A DNA stretch of 64,000 nucleotides from Coptis chinensis. Taxonomy: Eukaryota; Streptophyta; Magnoliopsida; Ranunculales; Ranunculaceae. The number at the start of each line of letters is the position of its first letter. Position 1 is the first letter of the stretch. Where the stretch lies: contig CM027378.1 in assembly GCA_015680905.1 (NCBI GenBank), positions 85,589,501 through 85,653,500 of the forward strand. Reading direction: 5' to 3'. Below the pieces are notes generated by a model. The model ran no database searches and was not told the DNA's origin. It saw only the letters and a list, made by a program, of their open reading frames with translations. Of this stretch, positions 59,332 through 64,000 are shown one piece after another. A program made the position numbers and the translations under genes.

Positions 59332-59450
59332 TTGACTTTGACAATGACAGTTTGACTTTGACCATGATGTGTTGACTTCGACCATGATGTGTTGACTTCG
59401 ACAATGATGTGTTGACTTTGACTTTGACCGTTGACCGTGGAATGTTGACT
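59332..59450 (+). repeat. TTGAC-rich tandem cluster (W-box-like)
   Basis: Eleven TTGAC cores in about 120 bp, ten of them followed by C or T as in the WRKY-binding W-box. They sit in repeats of GATGTGTTGACTTCGAC. In this LTR they could act as an enhancer, but they could also be a simple-sequence expansion. Confidence 0.7.
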
Positions 59451-59901
59451 TTTTACAGTTTTTCATATATTTAAGAATATGGACAAATGTAGTAATAAAA
59501 TATTGTCGAAAAGGGTATAATTTGGTTGTCATTATCTAATTAAGATTTGACGTTGATATTGTGACATTATATAATATGTTGGGATATATATATTAAAGGC
59601 AATAGTTTTGGAGAAATAAATGTATAAACGCTCCATTATTTTATATGTGAGATGCTACTATGAGGTAGTATAGTATGTGTGGATATTTTCCCACGGGATT
59701 ATGGCTTAGTGCAATAATATATTGGCACGTGAAAGAATGAAAATGGTTATGAGATATATTGATATATTTCTAAATTTTGTGGCTTAGTGCAATAAGGTAT
59801 TTGACCTACACGTGATATAGTGGAATTATTATGAATCATAAATGGATGACACTTGAATAAATTACGTAACGAAAATCCTAGAACCTAGCTACCACAACTC
59901 A

Positions 59902-60085
59902 TGTGATTTGGCCCTTTTGGCGTTTCAGTGAATCTGAATGGCCTTCGGGCGTAAGTAATGTGATTGGCCCTTCTGGCATTTCAGTGAATCTGAATGGCCT
60001 TCGGGCGTAAGTAATGTGATTGGCCCTTCTGGCGTTTCAGTGAATCTGAATGGCCTTCGGGTGTAAGTAATTTGATTGGCCCTTC
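59902..60085 (+). repeat. 56-bp tandem repeat in the LTR
   Basis: Just over three units of GTGATTGGCCCTTCTGGCGT, TTCAGTGAATCTGAATGGCC and TTCGGGCGTAAGTAAT, at period 56 (GTAAGTAA at 59951, 60007 and 60063). Confidence 0.85.
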
Positions 60086-60571
60086 TTCTAGCGTTCAATA
60101 AAAGTTGAATGGCCCCGGCGAGCCGAATAGTGGCTTGATTATTCCGTTTGCAAAATAGAGCGAGACGCCGATATTTTATGCCGAATAGTGGCAGTACTTG
60201 CATAATGGCTTTCATGTGAGGGTTACCTGGTGTGCGGCATCCCGCTCAGGGTAGTTACGCACGGAGTGGTTCATTATGTGAGGGGAGGCATGTGGATGTA
60301 CATGTTCGGGGTTGGGAAGCGATTGTGGTAGCTAGGGAAACTAGGTAAGATATAGATACGACGTGATTTTAGGGACATGCAAAGAAAGCCATAAATAATA
60401 TAATTATGGTAATATGTTGGTTAACTATATATCTTTAAATATATGATTGTATATGGTTTTGCAGAAGTGTGGATCAAACTAATTACTTGGGCAGAGACGA
60501 CCCACTCTGTAATTGAGCATGAAATGCAATAGGGATATAATATGCTTGGTTGGTTTTTTGTTTAGTTAGAA

Positions 60572-60751
60572 CCTAAGGCGCCTCGATGGAGGAACTACCT
60601 GCCTTATTTATTATGCGTATAGTTTGTTGTGTGGTTAGTGGGAAGTTAAGGCACCTCAGTAGAGGAACTACCTGCCTTAATTATTGTACTTAAGGGTGTT
60701 GTATTAGTTGTTGGAAGTTAAGGCGCCTCGGTGGAGGAACTAAATGCCTTA
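60572..60751 (+). repeat. Three spaced copies of a 33-bp hairpin-like motif
   Basis: TTAAGGCGCCTCGGTGGAGG followed by AACTACCTGCCTTA, at 60572-60606, 60647-60679 and 60718-60751. Each can pair TAAGGC with GCCTTA and CCTC with GAGG. A looser version lies at 61695-61735 in the leader. Confidence 0.7.
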
Positions 60752-61193
60752 TGGATTGTGTATGTATATGTTATATGTTGTATTTTAGAGCTACTCACAC
60801 CAGCATTTTTATAATGTTGACCCGATTTGCATGTTTGCTTATCGGGTGTGTTCATTAAATGAACATAGTTGATAAGTATTGACAGGTTTAGTGTTGAAGA
60901 AGATTGGTTGCTGCTTGTGGTTTGCGTTAGCGTCGCATTTCAAGATAGGCTTTGTTTTCCTTTGAGGTGATATAGATTTTCAGTTGAGATAAGGTTATTT
61001 GCATTTTCATTTGTTAATTTTTGTAATGAAGAGGACTTTTGTTTAAGTTAAAATTTTTATTGGTTTTTGATTATCCGTGATATTTAAACTGTTTATGGGT
61101 TTTTGGAAGTGGAGAGTGCGTCACACCTCGGAGATCGAAGAGTCGGGAACAAATAATGTTTTTTCAAATTCTGTCGAAATTCGGGGTGTGACA

Positions 61194-62339
61194 GTTTGGT
61201 ATCAGAGCATTTGGTTAGCTTAGACTTAGGTGAGTCTAGGTGATTCTCGGATCGTGGTTTATGGGTAGTGTTTAAGAAGTAATATTTTCAAAACTATTTC
61301 CGCTAGTTGTTTTATTTTTACAAAGAAAATGAAAGAGATATAGAAATAAAGAGAGTCAATATTTTTCTTGATTTGTTTGTACGTGTAATGTGTATATTTA
61401 TATTAGTTACTCTGGTGGAGTGCATATGAAATGTTTTTATTTTTCCTTATCATATGAGGAGTGGTTATATGTGTAATATGTTAATTATTAACGGATTTGA
61501 TCAAAATGATGTGTACTGCTATAATATTGTTTTATTGTTGGTGTTCATTTTCACATGGAGTATTGATTAAGTACGACAACATGTTTGTGAACTTTGTATT
61601 GGAGTGTTATGTTATTATTCCAGAAACAATGAGATATTTTCATCTATATTGAATGAGTTATATTATTTGATGACTTTGTGACGTACTGAGTAAGGAACTA
61701 ATTGCCTCGGTGTTGGAGGAACTATCTCGCCTCACTCATACACTTTAATGGATGAATAATATTTTAAAGTATAAGAGATTAATCTGTTAGAGGTGATTAG
61801 TTAGAAATAGACCGAATAATAAATAAAATATACGTGTATTCTTTTTTAGATGTGTATACTTGCGTATACACGTGTATTCTTTTTGAGATGTGTATACTTG
61901 CGTATACACGTTTTTATATTATTGTATATAGAGGAACTATTACCGTGCGTATGTGATGATTAATATTGTTTTATGATTTACCACGCATTTTATTTCACGT
62001 TTATTGGTTTTCTTGATTAATTAAGTCCGAGGTCCACAGTTCGAAGTCCGAAGTCCAAAGTCCAAAGACCAAAGTTCCAAGTCCAAAGTCCGTATAGTCG
62101 TACATTTTCGTCAAGTTACCTTACTCACGTGGGTTTGGTAGGATAGGTCGAGTAAGGGATCGTCCAAACCTTAGGGCTCGGAAAAGGTTCACAACTGGAA
62201 TTACAACTTTTGGTGAGTAGGATTTTTAGGTTTTTTTTTTAGTTGGTTTAATTAATTTTACGGTAATGCAATTAATGTAAATTACTACGGTGATTTTGAT
62301 GTAGGTAAACAAAGATGGAGAAACAGGGAGAGAGTTAAT
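61194..62339 (+). mobile_element. Tekay-like element: primer site and leader, cut by another element
   Basis: TGGTATCAGAGC (61197-61208), complementary to the initiator tRNA-Met end, is the standard primer site of Tekay elements. About 1.1 kb of leader follows without a gene. It contains a 38-bp duplication with GTGTATACTTGCGTATACAC palindromes (61832-61910) and an AAGTCCA/AAGTCCG repeat (62022-62092). A possible gag start (ATGGAGAAACAGGGAGAGAG near 62314) is cut off almost at once by unrelated sequence. Confidence 0.7.
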
Positions 62340-63689
62340 CATGCTCATGCAAGAATCGTTTTTCAACAGTTTACTACCACATCACTACATCTCTAATTCG
62401 CCACCGTGTTCGAGACGACGCCGAAGTATTGATCCCCTAGCGATGCCCACATCTCTAGGCCGCATTGCACTAGCATAAGGAGTTTAACTAATATCTCATC
62501 TCTGGTATATTATTTCAGCTCCTGGCTCGATTTCACATCAGCTGGACAAATTGGAGAGTATGTCGACACCGAGAGTCGTCGCGAGACATTTTAGATTCAG
62601 CGACGAGGCTGATACGAGCATCGACTCCAAATTGGTCTGCCTCGATCATTTTGGGACCGGATGTCTAATCTATGCCTAAATCCTAAGTAGTGATTCTAGA
62701 ATATTAAAGAGTCAATCCGGATTTTCACACGCAAAGATAACCCTCCCCGAGGGGGGATTAGCTCATGATCATAGAAGGAATAATAAAACTCTTTCAGATA
62801 CATTAAGTAAATAAATGCAGGACATGAATTAAACTAGAAAAGAAATTATGTTATTAAGGGTAAAATAACTTACGAGATTTAAAAGCTTTGGAATGAAAAT
62901 GACATAATGTAAGTACTGAAAGAAAACGAACTAAAGCTAAGTGGATGCTAAAGCATGAAAATGCTGAAGGGGAAATAATGAAGGCGACCCCTTCATATAT
63001 ATAGGCGGATGTCTTGTGAAGCCTTAATTGAGTTTTGTTCGTTAGCTAATTGAATTGTTCAAAACTTTGAGAATCAAAGTTTTGTTTTCATCTGTTATAA
63101 CTTTTGTCTTTTACTTATTAAGTTTTCGTCCTTTTATGTTTTGTTTTCGTCTTTTAGCCCAATTTAATTCAAACATTGAATTGGTACGTGTCTTTCCTCT
63201 TGCAAGGTGGCACCAAATTGAACCCATCACTTGCCACCTGCCTATGCTGACTCGTCATGCCTTTGGGCCCGCAGAGTGGGTCCAGTGGCGGCGCCGATTT
63301 TGGCATTTTTACGACTTTCTGTCCTTGCGCAGAGTTCGTCGCCCGGGTCGCTATGGCAGCTTCACTAGCCAACGTCGGCATCTAGATTTATCCGATTTGA
63401 GCTTCGGAAGTTTGCTGCTTCTTTATATGTGGACCCGTTCTGCACTGGTTTTGTTCTTTTGGAAACTTCGGCTCTAGTCAGACTTTGTTGGGCTTCACGG
63501 GGGTTGAGTGGGAAACTTCAAATATTCCAGTATTCCCTTACTTCGATGCATATTTTATCATTATATTCATTTTAATTGTGGAAACCTACAAAAGTACGAA
63601 AATATAATTATTATATGATTATTAAACACATAATCGACCAAAATGCTATATCTCTCGGGGTTTAATATTACAGTTTTGGGTGCTTATCA
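62340..63689 (-). repeat. LTR of a second Athila-like element, minus strand
   Basis: On the minus strand it starts TGATAAGCACCCAAAACTGT at 63689, like the LTR at 37669, and keeps the blocks ATTATGTGTTTAATAATCAT and ATGATCATGAGCTAA in order. It is divergent, and the left end cannot be fixed: 62340 is an estimate from weak alignment around TTTACTAC and CTCTAATTCGCC. An open plus-strand frame at 63055-63477 lies inside and is not called a gene. Confidence 0.6.
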
Positions 63690-64000
63690 CACCACCCCTA
63701 AACAGCACTTTGCTTGTCCTCAAGCAAAGAAGAGACATTAAAACGATAAGTGGTAAAAAATGTATTGTCCTAAGCTAAATCTCATTTCCCAGAGTGCGGT
63801 TGCATTGACCGTATGCAACAAGGCCTTGAACCACTAGGAATTCCCTAGTGGACGAGTTATAGCCTAGTGAAAGTTTTCCAGAGAAGATACTCACAAACTT
63901 CATTTATACTACAACGACTTAGTAACAAAGGCTTGTTTCCTTAATTAATCTCAGGTATCTAGACATCTCACTAGCGGGGGAAAAAAGGATTTAATTCTTT
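63690..64000 (-). mobile_element. Second Athila-like element, end of internal region
   Basis: Inverted relative of 53720-54012: purine tract, hairpin TTTGCTTGTCCTCAAGCAAA (63709-63728 as read on plus), then the conserved noncoding block including CCACTAGGAATTCCCTAGTG (63831-63850). So 62340-63689 is its 3' LTR, and the body extends past the right edge. It belongs to the same family as 37669-55467 but to an older or different subgroup. Confidence 0.75.

Larger units (their letters stand above)
57814..61193 (+). repeat. 5' LTR of a Tekay-like chromovirus element
   Basis: 3380 bp, from TGTAACGCCCGTATTTAAAA to GAAATTCGGGGTGTGACA, with a tRNA-Met-type primer site right after it. Both ends match plant Tekay/Del LTRs, which are about this long. 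It contains a TTGAC cluster, a 56-bp tandem repeat and three hairpin-like repeats listed separately. The 3' partner is outside the window. Confidence 0.85.

Noticed and set aside
61197..61208. tRNA-like sequence TGGTATCAGAGC
   Set aside because: It is only the primer-binding site complementary to a tRNA end, directly after an LTR; no tRNA fold is present.
63055..63477. 140-codon plus-strand frame
   Set aside because: Lies inside the second Athila-like LTR and has no family motif; the hydrophobic look comes from T-rich sequence.

Overview
The window is nuclear DNA of a flowering plant, almost certainly a eudicot. Evidence: spliced plant genes with AT-rich introns, a PPR-DYW gene, a plant-type Myb/SANT-like exon, and stacked plant Ty3/gypsy families (Tat/Retand-like, Athila-like, Tekay-like) plus L1-type LINEs. 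There is no operon, CRISPR array or rRNA/tRNA gene that I can support. The species cannot be named from sequence alone.

Layout. 1-1750: one broken Myb/SANT-like exon (minus) and empty spacer. 2192-21189: two Tat-lineage retrotransposons joined tail to tail. Element A (plus, 2192-13886) has all pol domains but many breaks. Element B (minus, 13929-21189) has lost integrase. The outer ends are both U3 ends of 5' LTRs and share the 5-bp flank GTACT, so the pair looks like one insertion. Both carry, antisense to pol, a spliced gene ending in a coiled coil; in B its intron and coiled-coil exon are duplicated and expanded. 21889-36600: the genic island, with a PPR-DYW pseudogene (plus), a short LINE tail with its own target-site duplication, an intact seven-exon gene for RNA polymerase III subunit RPC8 (plus, 27426-30577), and a seven-exon RING-finger gene with duplicated symmetric exons (minus, 34982-32328) that carries one in-frame stop. 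Two copies of a small PPR fragment with a MITE-like repeat flank the island.

37195-57813: an L1-type LINE (minus) interrupted by a 17.8-kb Athila-like element (LTRs 37669-39127 and 54013-55467, target duplication CCTTC). Downstream of its integrase are three large ORFs in the env-like position, two of them related to each other, plus a 39-residue single-membrane-span ORF with its own TATA box. The LINE abuts the poly-A end of a second LINE (56838-57813), which is interrupted by a Tekay-like element whose 3.4-kb LTR (57814-61193) is followed by a tRNA-Met-type primer site. That element is broken by a second Athila-like copy in minus orientation (about 62340 to the window end).

Only RPC8 looks like an ordinary intact host gene. 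The RING gene is nearly intact. The other coding regions are degraded, mostly by single stop codons and small frameshifts, apart from the Athila ORF3 and mini-ORF, which are open.
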